Counted from the first letter of the stretch, positions 1 through 8,300 are shown. The stretch: DNA of 15,216 nt from an uncultured Prevotellaceae bacterium (GCA_946415695.1 CAMKTM010000033.1:1-15216), one strand, 5' to 3'. Notes: a model not told the origin generated them from the sequence alone. Translations and numbers: made by a program.

Positions 1-216
1 GTTCAGCGGCGTAGCTCTTCGTGTCTTCGTGTCTTTGTGTTTGATTGTCCTTTGGTTTTTATGTGTTAAACAAACACAAAGTCACAAAGACACTAAGTAA
101 CTCCCCATGGTGTAAAGACACAAAGGTTCTGGCCGGGGAATCTTTGTGTCTTCAGTTCAGCGGCGTAGCTCTTCGTGTCTTCGTGTCTTTGTGTTTGATT
201 GTCCTTTGGTTTTCAT
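1..216. repeat. Direct and inverted repeat block with 8-bp period at left edge
   Basis: Bases 1-59 recur perfectly at 155-213. Each copy contains a run of 8-base units (CTTCGTGT, CTTCGTGT, CTTTGTGT at 17-40 and 171-194). Between the copies, 74-97 carries the same 8-base period in reverse complement (ACACAAAG, TCACAAAG, ACACTAAG) and matches the complement of 17-40 at 21 of 24 positions, so it could fold back. A second perfect 11-bp inverted repeat pairs 115-125 with 142-152. No credible gene is present. The block begins at the window edge and may extend leftward. It is an intergenic repeat of unknown function; a folded RNA or decayed mobile-element end is possible but unproven. Confidence 0.75.
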
Positions 217-272
217 CGAATTCACGTTATTATTACTTGGGTACGTTATAAAGCAGTCCTTAGTTACAGAAG

Positions 273-423
273 CCACGCCCTTGTTCCCAACGAGGCACGC
301 TCTTATTTCCAACGAGGCACGCTCTTATTGTAAACGAGGCACGCTCTTATTGTAAACGAGGCACGCTCTTATTGCCAACGCGGCACGCTCTTATTGTAAA
401 CGAAGCACGCTCTTATTTCAAAC
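273..423. repeat. 22-bp tandem repeat array A
   Basis: About seven head-to-tail 22-bp units start at 273, 295, 317, 339, 361, 383 and 405. Copies 2-7 share the invariant 13-base core GCACGCTCTTATT followed by nine variable bases, most often GTAAACGAG, with TCCAACGAG and GCCAACGCG variants. The first copy is degenerate, and the last ends in TTTCAAAC. The spacing of 22 bp is about two helical turns. Short open frames through the array are by-products of the repeat. The same family recurs at 11744-11842. The function is not known. Confidence 0.9.
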
Positions 424-431
424 TATTGGTG

Positions 432-549
432 TCCGGTAAAATCGAAAGGCCATTAAGATGTCAGCCCAGGGAAGCGCCTTGGGTACAAGAACGTATGTGT
501 AAATCACGCCCCGAAGTGACAAAAGTTCTAAAAGCACTAAGCTTTTGTC
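432..549. repeat. Degenerate dispersed-repeat-like segment with hairpins
   Basis: After array A there is no credible gene up to 753. Within this stretch, CCCAGG (465-470) and CCTTGGG (477-483) form a short bulged hairpin. GACAAAAG (518-525) pairs perfectly with CTTTTGTC (542-549) around a 16-base loop that can close further, followed by a pyrimidine-rich run. From memory, the order of a CAGCCCAGGG...TGGG hairpin followed by a CGCCC...GAA...CAAAAG segment resembles a dispersed repeat seen in many Bacteroidetes genomes; this is recollection, not a search result. The second hairpin could instead be a terminator for a gene left of the window, but its stem is AT-rich. Confidence 0.35.
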
Positions 550-660
550 CTTTCTTTAATCTCCTAATCTTGAATAATTTTTTTGGCATAATAGGCGATA
601 TATCTGTAGCGAAACGTAAAAAGTCGGTACATTGGGCACATTATACCTTAATTTATGTCC

Positions 661-687
661 TTTCATGCAAAAAAAGTCGTAACTTTG
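661..687 (+). promoter_or_regulatory. Bacteroidetes-type promoter for the secreted-protein run
   Basis: TAACTTTG at 680-687 matches the Bacteroidetes -7 box TAnnTTTG exactly. The upstream -33 element is weak: the nearest candidate is TTTC at 661-664, and its spacing of 15 bases is shorter than usual. Transcription would start around 693-696, leaving a leader of roughly 60 bases before the start codon at 754. The leader is A/T-rich with no Shine-Dalgarno sequence, as is normal in this phylum. Confidence 0.6.
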
Positions 688-753
688 CGCCTGCATTTCA
701 TTCGCGATAACATTATTTTTTCAATTTATTTTTATTCATAAAAACAAATCATT

Positions 754-3120
754 ATGAAAAAAACATTACTTACAATTCTATGTGCCATGACTGCTCTTTT
801 CGGCATTGCACAGTCAACTACTTACAATGAAAAGTATGTAGTCACCACGAACGGGACAGCAGCAGCTGAGAAGGCCGGAGTGGAAGTAGTTACCAACAAT
901 GGCGACGGCACCATCAACTTCACTTTGCAGGACTTTTACATTTCTGCTTTCGGTTCTGAAATCTCTGTTGGCGACCTCAACATTCAAAACGCCGAAGTCG
1001 AGACTGGCACCGACGGTCTGCTTCATTTCACGAAGGAAGGTACATTTACCGTGCCCGCCGAGAAACTTTCCGGTATGTACAGCATGTTTGCCTCCAACCT
1101 GGCTAATATGCCTGTGAAGCTTTCCGGCAAGCTGAATGGCGAGAAGCTCTTTGCTATACTTGATATTGAATCAAACGGCAAGATTATGGGAATGACCCTG
1201 CAAATCAACGTAAAGATTGGCACCGACGACTTCCCTGTCGTTCCCGTTGGAGCTAAGGTTTACACCGAACAGCTCCTCGTCACCATCAACGGCGAAACTT
1301 CAGAACCTCAGATGACCGATGTCACAGTCGTTAGCAACGGCGACGGCACCATCAACTTCGAGCTGAAGAACTTCATCCTCGGTGCAGGCTCTGAAAGCGT
1401 GCCCGTTGGCAACATCGTTGTTGAAAACATCGCCGTTACCGAAGGTTCCGACGGCCTGAAGTACTTCACTTACGACGACGCCCTGACCATCCAGCCGGGC
1501 GACAAGGCAGGCGTTGAGATGTGGTACGGTCCCATGCTTGGCGCAATACCCCTCAAGCTCCAGGGCAAGATGAACGAAAACAAGCTTTACGTCACCATCG
1601 ACATCGACTTGCAGAGCTCACTCGGTCAGATTGTCTCTGTACAGCTCGGCACCGATGACTTCATTATCGTTCCTGCTGGTGGCAAGCTCTATTCAGAGCC
1701 TCTCGTCGTTACCATCAACGGCGAAAGCTCAGCACCTCAGATGGCCGATGTCATCGTTATCGACAATGGCAACGGCACCATCAACTTCGAGCTGAAGAAC
1801 TTCGTCCTCGGCGCAGGCTCTGAAAGCATGCCCGTTGGCAACATCGTCGTTGAAAACATCGCCGTTACCGAAGGTTCCGACGGCCTGAAGTACTTCACCT
1901 ACGACGACGCCCTGACCATCCAGCCGGGCGACAAGGCAGGCGTTGAGATGTGGTACGGTCCGATGCTTGGCACAATACCCCTCAAGCTCCAGGGCAAGAT
2001 GAACGACGAGAAGCTCTACGTCACCATCGACATCGACCTGCAGAGCTCACTCGGTCAGATCGTCAATGTTCAGGTTGGCACCGACGACTTTGTTCCCGCT
2101 CCCGTCAAGAGCACTGTTTACACCGAACAGCTCCTCGTTACCATCAACGGCGAGACCTCAGAGCCTCAGACAACAGACGTCACCGTAGAAGAAAATGAAG
2201 ACGGCACCATCAACTTGTTGCTGAAGAACTTCTTCCTCGTTAGTGGCTCTGAAAGTATTCCTGTAGGCAATATCTACGTCCAGAATCTGACATTAAAAGA
2301 AGGCGAGGACGGTCTGCAGCACTTCTCCTACGATGCTTCTTTGGCTATCCAGCCGGGCGATTTGGCAGGCATTGAAATGTGGTACGGCACGGCCCTGGGC
2401 GATATTCCCCTCAAGCTGAATGGCGTGATGAACAACAAGAAGCTCTATGTCACCATCGACATCGACCTGCAGAGCACTCTCGGCCAGATGGTCTATGTAC
2501 AGCTCGGCACAGAGTTCGTCATTAGGAACTATGCAGAACCTTACTTCGTAACCTTCAGGACTCTGACCACAGGTCCTTCTACGGCCCGTACAGCACAAGT
2601 CGTACTGACAGAAAACGGTGACGGCACCATCAACTTCACCTTGAAGGACTTCGTGGTTGCAGCAGGCGAAGTCGAAATACCTCTCGGCGACCTCACACTC
2701 CATTATCTCCAGACAGAGGAACCCAAGCTCGGCAAGACTCCCTTCAGCGGTGTGCGCAACATCGACATCCCCGTGGACAAACTGCCTACAGACAACCAGA
2801 TGGTTCAGATGGCTATCATGGCTGGCGTATTCAACGACCCGCTGCCCGTAACCATCAGCGGTTGGTACGACGACGAGAACCTCTATACCGAACTTAATGC
2901 AGAAGCTCAGAAGATGGGTATCGATCTCTCGTTCGAAGTGCAGATTGGCTACGCCATCGGCGACTTGAACCGCGACACCAAGGTTGACATCGCCGACGCT
3001 GTTACCGTACTGAACGTAATGGCTAATGGCGAATACAAACTGGAAGCCGACCTCAACTACGATGGCAAAATCGATATTGCCGACTTCGTGACCGTGCTCA
3101 ACATCATGGCTGCACAATAA
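754..3120 (+). CDS. Secreted five-repeat calycin-like protein with C-terminal dockerin
   Basis: A 788-aa protein with an N-terminal signal peptide (about residues 1-20). It has five homologous domains of about 140 residues, starting near 22, 165, 308, 451 and 593, each with a DGTINFxLKxF strand. The middle three also share VGNI and EMWYG motifs. The pattern fits the calycin-like beta-barrel family of Bacteroidales secreted proteins (recognised by eye). Residues 735-788 form a dockerin-like pair of calcium loops: DLNRDTKVDIAD at 737-748 and DLNYDGKIDIAD at 766-777. Dockerins bind cohesins, so the protein may join a surface or extracellular assembly; no cohesin is visible here. Unlike its two neighbours it lacks the GKKVxK sorting tail. 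The start follows an A/T-rich leader and a good -7 box. Ligand and exact role are unknown. The next gene begins 38 bases later on the same strand. Confidence 0.85.
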   Translation: MKKTLLTILCAMTALFGIAQSTTYNEKYVVTTNGTAAAEKAGVEVVTNNGDGTINFTLQDFYISAFGSEISVGDLNIQNAEVETGTDGLLHFTKEGTFTVPAEKLSGMYSMFASNLANMPVKLSGKLNGEKLFAILDIESNGKIMGMTLQINVKIGTDDFPVVPVGAKVYTEQLLVTINGETSEPQMTDVTVVSNGDGTINFELKNFILGAGSESVPVGNIVVENIAVTEGSDGLKYFTYDDALTIQPGDKAGVEMWYGPMLGAIPLKLQGKMNENKLYVTIDIDLQSSLGQIVSVQLGTDDFIIVPAGGKLYSEPLVVTINGESSAPQMADVIVIDNGNGTINFELKNFVLGAGSESMPVGNIVVENIAVTEGSDGLKYFTYDDALTIQPGDKAGVEMWYGPMLGTIPLKLQGKMNDEKLYVTIDIDLQSSLGQIVNVQVGTDDFVPAPVKSTVYTEQLLVTINGETSEPQTTDVTVEENEDGTINLLLKNFFLVSGSESIPVGNIYVQNLTLKEGEDGLQHFSYDASLAIQPGDLAGIEMWYGTALGDIPLKLNGVMNNKKLYVTIDIDLQSTLGQMVYVQLGTEFVIRNYAEPYFVTFRTLTTGPSTARTAQVVLTENGDGTINFTLKDFVVAAGEVEIPLGDLTLHYLQTEEPKLGKTPFSGVRNIDIPVDKLPTDNQMVQMAIMAGVFNDPLPVTISGWYDDENLYTELNAEAQKMGIDLSFEVQIGYAIGDLNRDTKVDIADAVTVLNVMANGEYKLEADLNYDGKIDIADFVTVLNIMAAQ
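1246..2521 (+). repeat. Three in-frame 429-bp coding repeats
   Basis: Calycin-like domains 2, 3 and 4 of the 788-aa protein are tandem DNA repeats with a period of exactly 429 bp (143 codons): the shared GGCACC of the DGT motif falls at 1345, 1774 and 2203. Units 2 and 3 are nearly identical, with one perfect run of 62 bp (1471-1532 against 1900-1961); unit 4 is more diverged. The outer domains 1 and 5 sit at spacings of 438 and 420 bp. This indicates internal duplication, most recently of units 2 and 3, and leaves a substrate for copy-number change by recombination. Confidence 0.85.
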
Positions 3121-3158
3121 TCCAAAAGGAAACTTCTCCAAAAACAAAACTAATAAAT

Positions 3159-5081
3159 ATGAAAAAATCATTCATGATCATCGCACTGGCAGCCTTCGCT
3201 CAGGCTGCCAGCGCACAGTATCAAATGGCGAACAGCAACTTCGAGGCCTGGAAAGCATCGTCTGGCGAGCCTGACCATTGGCATGGCTTCAAGAGCGCAA
3301 AGGGCAGTCTTGCAAGCATGGCTAAAGGCACACTCGCCAAGAGCGACGACAAGCGCCCGGGTTCTACTGGCAGTTACAGTGCTCTCATCACAGCAGGAAG
3401 TGTCATGGGCATTGTGAACAACGGAAGTGTAACTACCGGACAGATGCAGGCAGCAAGCATGAGCGCGGCCAACACAGCCAACCATGCCGAGATGGACAAG
3501 ACGAGCACGGCTACCGACAAGAACGGCGACAAGTTCTACATGCCCCTCACCGGACATCCCGATGCCTTGAAGGTCTGGCTGAAGTTCCAGCAAGGCACTG
3601 CACAGACCACATACAAGTATGCGTCGGTGAGCGCAGTCATCACAGACGGCACATACTATCAGGAACCCGAGGACAAGACCTATTCAAACAAGGTGGCACA
3701 GGCAAAGAACACCCAGATAACTGCATGCGACTGGACCGAGTTCACCGTGCCGTTTGAGTATCTGTCCAACAGCGTCGAGCCGGCAGCCATCCTTTGCACC
3801 TTCGGCACGAATGCCACTCCCGGCAAGGGCAGCAACGGCGACAAGGTCTTCATCGACGACATCGAGCTGGTTTACTACAGCGAGCTGTCCGCCGCCCAGT
3901 ACAACGGAGCCGACGTCACCTTTACCGACGGCGCGGCAACTGTCGATGCAGAATACAACGCATCCCTCCTCAATCTTACGAAGAAAGGCAAGGGCGCAAC
4001 GGTAGAAACAAGTTTCGACGAAGCCTCCGCCCTGCTGACAATCACCGTCAAGGGCGAAAACATCAGCGAGGACGCAACGAACTGTCATACTTATACCATC
4101 CAGTTCACTGTGCCCGAACCCGCAGTCGTTTCCTCCGAGACTTATTCAGAAGACCTGTATGTGACGTTGGGAACCAGCACAAGCGACAAGCAAGTGGCAG
4201 ATGTGGTTGTTGAAACCCTCGACAATGGCAATATCAACTTCGTACTGAAGAACTTCGTGCTCGACGGAATGCCAGTAGGAAACATTGCCGTGAAGAACAT
4301 CGCAGTGGCAAAGGACAACAGCTTCTCCTTCAACGGCGGCATACAAATCGCAGAAGGCGATGACCCGGCGGTGGAGATGTGGATGGGGCCTGTCATCACC
4401 GAACAATGCGGCGGCAGCGTGCCTCTCGACATGAATGGCTGTTTCATAGGCGAGGACCATGTGGTGGTGTACATCTCTATTGATATTTCGGAATTTGTGG
4501 GTTATGCCGTTGATGTACATCTTGGCTATGCCCGTGCGATAATGTCAGTAAACGCCACAGCAAAGTACGGCACTTTCTGTGCTCCCTTCGCAGTGGATGT
4601 GCCAGGTAATGTGCAGGTTTATACCGTGGCTTCTGCAGCAGCATCAGGCTTGCTTACGCTGGAAGAGGTTACAAAAATCATTCCTGCCAACACGCCTGTC
4701 GTGCTCTTTGCAGAGAGCGGTCTGGAGAATACAGACTTCTTCGGCCTCGCAGAAGCTGGCACGCCTACCGCAGGCATGCTCACAGGTGTCTATGAAAGCA
4801 CGCCAGCTCCTGCAGGCAGCTATGTCCTGCAGAACTTAAGCGGCAGGGTAGGCTTCTATCAAGTGGCTGCAGGACAGCAGCCCACAGTAGGCGCCAACCG
4901 TTGCTACCTGACCTCTGCTTCCGGTGTCAAGGCGTTCTACTTCGATGCAGACGATGCCACTGGCATAGAGACCCTCACAAACACAACCTTAACGGGCGAC
5001 GTTTACAACCTTGCTGGTCAGCGTACAAGCAAGATGCAGTGTGGAATTAACATTATCAACGGCAAAAAGGTTATAAAGTAA
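3159..5081 (+). CDS. Secreted PCMD-like / calycin-like protein with C-terminal sorting tail
   Basis: A 640-aa exported protein. A signal peptide (about 1-19, cleaved after ASA) is followed by a 220-residue domain resembling the putative carbohydrate metabolism domain (PCMD) of Bacteroidales, opening with NSNFEAW and closing with the strand FIDDIELVYY near 231-240. A small beta domain (about 242-325) ends in a YTIQF strand. A calycin-like domain (about 326-461) has the INFVLKNFVL and EMWMGP motifs. A KYGTFCAPF domain (about 462-605) follows, and a short tail from about 615 (VYNLAGQR...NGKKVIK) resembles the end of type IX secretion sorting domains. The protein is therefore probably exported to the cell surface or outside. 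The domain order is shared with the 1273-aa protein, which has an extra PCMD unit. It follows the dockerin protein by 38 bases and precedes a 52-aa gene by one base, suggesting co-transcription. The name PCMD implies no proven activity. Confidence 0.82.
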   Translation: MKKSFMIIALAAFAQAASAQYQMANSNFEAWKASSGEPDHWHGFKSAKGSLASMAKGTLAKSDDKRPGSTGSYSALITAGSVMGIVNNGSVTTGQMQAASMSAANTANHAEMDKTSTATDKNGDKFYMPLTGHPDALKVWLKFQQGTAQTTYKYASVSAVITDGTYYQEPEDKTYSNKVAQAKNTQITACDWTEFTVPFEYLSNSVEPAAILCTFGTNATPGKGSNGDKVFIDDIELVYYSELSAAQYNGADVTFTDGAATVDAEYNASLLNLTKKGKGATVETSFDEASALLTITVKGENISEDATNCHTYTIQFTVPEPAVVSSETYSEDLYVTLGTSTSDKQVADVVVETLDNGNINFVLKNFVLDGMPVGNIAVKNIAVAKDNSFSFNGGIQIAEGDDPAVEMWMGPVITEQCGGSVPLDMNGCFIGEDHVVVYISIDISEFVGYAVDVHLGYARAIMSVNATAKYGTFCAPFAVDVPGNVQVYTVASAAASGLLTLEEVTKIIPANTPVVLFAESGLENTDFFGLAEAGTPTAGMLTGVYESTPAPAGSYVLQNLSGRVGFYQVAAGQQPTVGANRCYLTSASGVKAFYFDADDATGIETLTNTTLTGDVYNLAGQRTSKMQCGINIINGKKVIK

Positions 5082-5082
5082 G

Positions 5083-5241
5083 ATGAAAAAGATATATGAA
5101 ATGCCAGCACTGCAGGTGAGTGAAGCACAAGTACAAAATCTCATGGCTGTCAGTCTCCTGAATGGCAACGCCGACCCCAATGCTGAAGTCCTCACAAAAG
5201 AGGACACAGGTTGGGAGATCTGGAACGACAGCGAAGAATAA
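5083..5241 (+). CDS. Small conserved-type Bacteroidales peptide (52 aa)
   Basis: ATG lies one base after the stop of the 640-aa gene, and the frame runs to TAA at 5239-5241. The 52-residue product begins MKKIYEMPALQVSEAQ, contains DPNAEVLTKED, and ends in an acidic, tryptophan-containing segment (GWEIWNDSEE). The plan, MKKxYxxPxxxV followed by a short hydrophobic stretch and an acidic tail, is one I recognise from many unannotated short Bacteroidales genes near secreted-protein genes. It has no convincing signal peptide or transmembrane segment; LMAVSLL is too short. Tight spacing argues for translational coupling with the upstream gene. The function is unknown; a cytoplasmic partner, a secreted peptide or a regulatory small protein are all open. 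Confidence 0.65.
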   Translation: MKKIYEMPALQVSEAQVQNLMAVSLLNGNADPNAEVLTKEDTGWEIWNDSEE

Positions 5242-5263
5242 TAATTGATCCTTGTTCATTACG

Positions 5264-5304
5264 TTTCCCCACAGCATGTCATGCAATGGCAGGCGGTGGG
5301 GAAA
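5264..5304 (+). terminator. Hairpin between the 52-aa gene and the 1273-aa gene
   Basis: TTTCCCCAC (5264-5272) pairs perfectly with GTGGGGAAA (5296-5304), giving a 9-bp stem around a 23-base loop that contains a smaller GCAT/ATGC inverted repeat. It lies 22 bases after the 52-aa gene. There is no clean T-run directly after the stem, and only ATTTT appears about 15 bases further on. It may be a terminator or attenuator separating the first two secreted genes from the third, or a stability element. No strong promoter box is visible between it and 5352. Confidence 0.45.
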
Positions 5305-5351
5305 TGTTTGACAAATAACATTTTATCAACAGAACTAAACCGACATTAAAC

Positions 5352-8300
5352 ATGAAAAAGGTGTATCTCCTCTTGCTGTCGGCATTGGCGCAGACAGTCA
5401 GTGCACAGCAACTATCCAACACTACATTCGACAGCGATTGGGTGAACTGCTATCCTTGGGAAGCAGGTTCGCTCGTGTCAACGGAACGTGGCACTCAGCC
5501 CGAAGGCTGGTGCATCTCTAATGTGTCCCAAACCGCATTGCCCATAGTGGGAGAAGAAGTGACACCCGGCGCAAATGGCTCTGGCAAGGCTGTCAAATTG
5601 TTTAATGTCAAGGCCTCAATTGGCGACAACACAGCTCCTGGCTACATCACGCTTGGTACAGCATTTGCCACCGCAGAGACCAAGATGACCTCTGTCCGCA
5701 ATGCCGACGGTGGCGTGTTCGGCGGCATCGCCTTCAGCTATCATCCCGATGCCGTGCGCCTCACTTACAAGAGCGACAGAAGTGCCGGCGAGGAAAACAT
5801 CTCTGTCATCGCATATCTCTGGAAGGGCACATGGACACAGGCCGAAGTGCCGTCGAATACGGCAGTGGGCGTCTTCTCATGGGGCGAGGCCACGAAGGTG
5901 ACGATGACCGACCGCATTCAGAACATCCTGGGCAAGGATTGTCTGACCGGCGGCGAGATCACCAAGACGGACGATGCAGCTCTCATCGCTTCTGCAGAAT
6001 ACTATAGTAATGTAGCTCAGGACGAATGGGTGACGAAGGAAATCCCTCTGAACTATGGCGAATATGCCGGTCAGCCTGTTGATGTGGAGAAGCTGAACAT
6101 CGTGATTGCCTCCAATGGCCTGTTCGATGACCGAGAGACCATCAAGTCAGGCAACAGCGTGACTGTGGACGATGTGGAGCTTGTCTATTACCATGCGCTC
6201 TCTTCCCTTTCCTTCGAAGATGCCGTTCTGGACTTCTCCGAAGAGACTACCAACTACGATCTTTCTTCTGTTGCTTACGACGAGACGAAACTTAGCTACA
6301 CCGTGAAAGGTCAGGCCGCTACGGCTTCCACAGCTTACAATGAGGAGACTGGCGTGCTGACTATCCGCGTGGAGGGCGAAGATATTGCCATCAATGCGGA
6401 GTCCTTTACGGAATATACCATTCAGTTCGGTAAAGAGGAAGTTGTAGAACCAGAGATAGTTTACGCATACCAACTTCCCAACACCTCTTTCGATGCAAAG
6501 TGGGTGGACTGCTATCCTTGGGAAGCAGGCGCATTTGTGTCATCGGCACGTGGTTCTCAGCCCGAAGGTTGGTGCATCTCCAATGTCTCTAACTCGGCAA
6601 TGCCCATCGTGGCAACAGAAGAGGTTGGAGCAGACGGCATGGGCAAGAGCGTAAAGCTTTCCAACGTGACGGCTTCCATAGGCGGACAGAATGCTCCGGC
6701 CTACATCACGCTTGGAATAGCATTCGCTACCGCAGAGACCATGATGACATCAGTCCGCAATGCCGACGGTGGCGTGTTCGGCGGCATCGCTTTCAACTAT
6801 CATCCCGATGCTGTACGCCTAACTTACAAGAGCGACAGAAGTGCTGGTGAGGAGAACATGTCTGTCATCGCTTATCTCTGGAAAGGAACCTGGACACAGG
6901 CCGAAGTGCCGTCGAATACGGCAGTGGGCGTCTTCTCATGGGGCGAGGCCACGAAGGTGACGATGACCGACCGCATTCAGAACATCCTGGGCAAGGATTG
7001 TCTGACCGGCGGCGAGATCACCAAGACGGACGATGCAGCTCTCATCGCTTCTGCAGAATACTATAGTAATGTAGCTCAGGACGAATGGGTGACGAAGGAA
7101 ATCCCTCTGAACTATGGCGAATATGCCGGTCAGCCTGTTGATGTGGAGAAGCTGAACATCGTGATTGCCTCCAATGGCCTGTTCGATGACCGAGAGACCA
7201 TCAAGTCAGGCAACAGCGTGACAGTGGACGACGTGGAACTTGTCTATTACCATGCCCTCTCTTCCATCTCCTACGAAGGTGCTTCGCTGCTCTTCTCCGA
7301 GGGAGTGACCAGCTACAACCTATCTTATATGTATTATGACGAGACAAAACTCGCTTACACCGTGAAAGGTCAGGCAGCAACGGCTTCCACGGCATACGAT
7401 GAGGAGACGGGCGTGCTGACTATCCGCGTGGAGGGCGAGGACATCTCTGCCAATCCAGAGTCCTTTACGGAATATACTGTGCAGTTCAAGACAGAAGATG
7501 ATGAACCAGTTCTTGTTGACACAAAGGTTTATCCTCTTGACTTGTATGTGACGATAGCAGGCGAAACGGGTGCAAAGCAAGTGGCTCAGATACTTGTCGA
7601 GTCACTTAATAGCGGCAATATCAACTTTGTGCTGAAGGATTTTGTCCTTAATTCAGGAGACGAACAGATGCCCATTGGCAACATCGTTGTCAAGGACCTC
7701 GAAGTGGCCGAAGACGGTTCCTTCTCATTCAAGGGCGGTATTCAGCTCGAAGACGGTTCTGACCCCACATATACAATGTGGTATGGCCCGATGATTACTT
7801 CAATGACAGGTGGCAGCGTGCCTGTTGACCTCACGGGCAAATTCATTGACGAGGAGCGCCTGATTGTCTATATTTCCATTGACATGGAGGCCTTTGTGGG
7901 CTATAAGGTGATAGTTCATCTCGGATATGCTCGTGCCACGATGGCAGTCAATTCAGACACCAAGTATGGCACCTTCTGCGCTCCCTTCACCGTGACGCTT
8001 CCGAACAATGTGCAGGCTTACACGGTTGATGATGCTACGACCAACGGCTTGCTTTTGCTCAGCAAAGTCAACTTCTTCATTCCTGCCAACACGCCTGTAG
8101 TGGTAACGGCAGAGGAAGGTTTGGATTTCACAGAGTTCTATGGTCTGCCTGTCGATGGCTCACCCGTCAGTGGCATGCTGACAGGTGTGTATGAGGACAC
8201 CGAGGTCCCTGCTAACAGTTATGTTCTTTGGAACGTCGATGGCAAGGCAGGCTTCTATCCCGCAGCCGATGTCAAGCAGACTGTTGTCGGTGCCAATCGT

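Noticed and set aside
273..423. 22-bp array as a CRISPR
   Set aside because: Units are contiguous, the variable part is only nine bases with a few recurring states, and no cas gene is present.
146..710. Short open frames of 69 and 112 residues through the left repeat region
   Set aside because: They read through the 22-bp array and give repeating RHALI-NEARSY peptides; they lack a credible translation start and domain.
2293..3171. 292-residue reverse frame opposite the dockerin protein
   Set aside because: It is antisense to a repeat-rich, well-supported coding region; its composition mirrors that gene and shows no family match.
5260..5267. TACGTTTC as a promoter for the 1273-aa gene
   Set aside because: It differs from TAnnTTTG in the last base, overlaps the hairpin stem, and has no TTTG at the right distance upstream.
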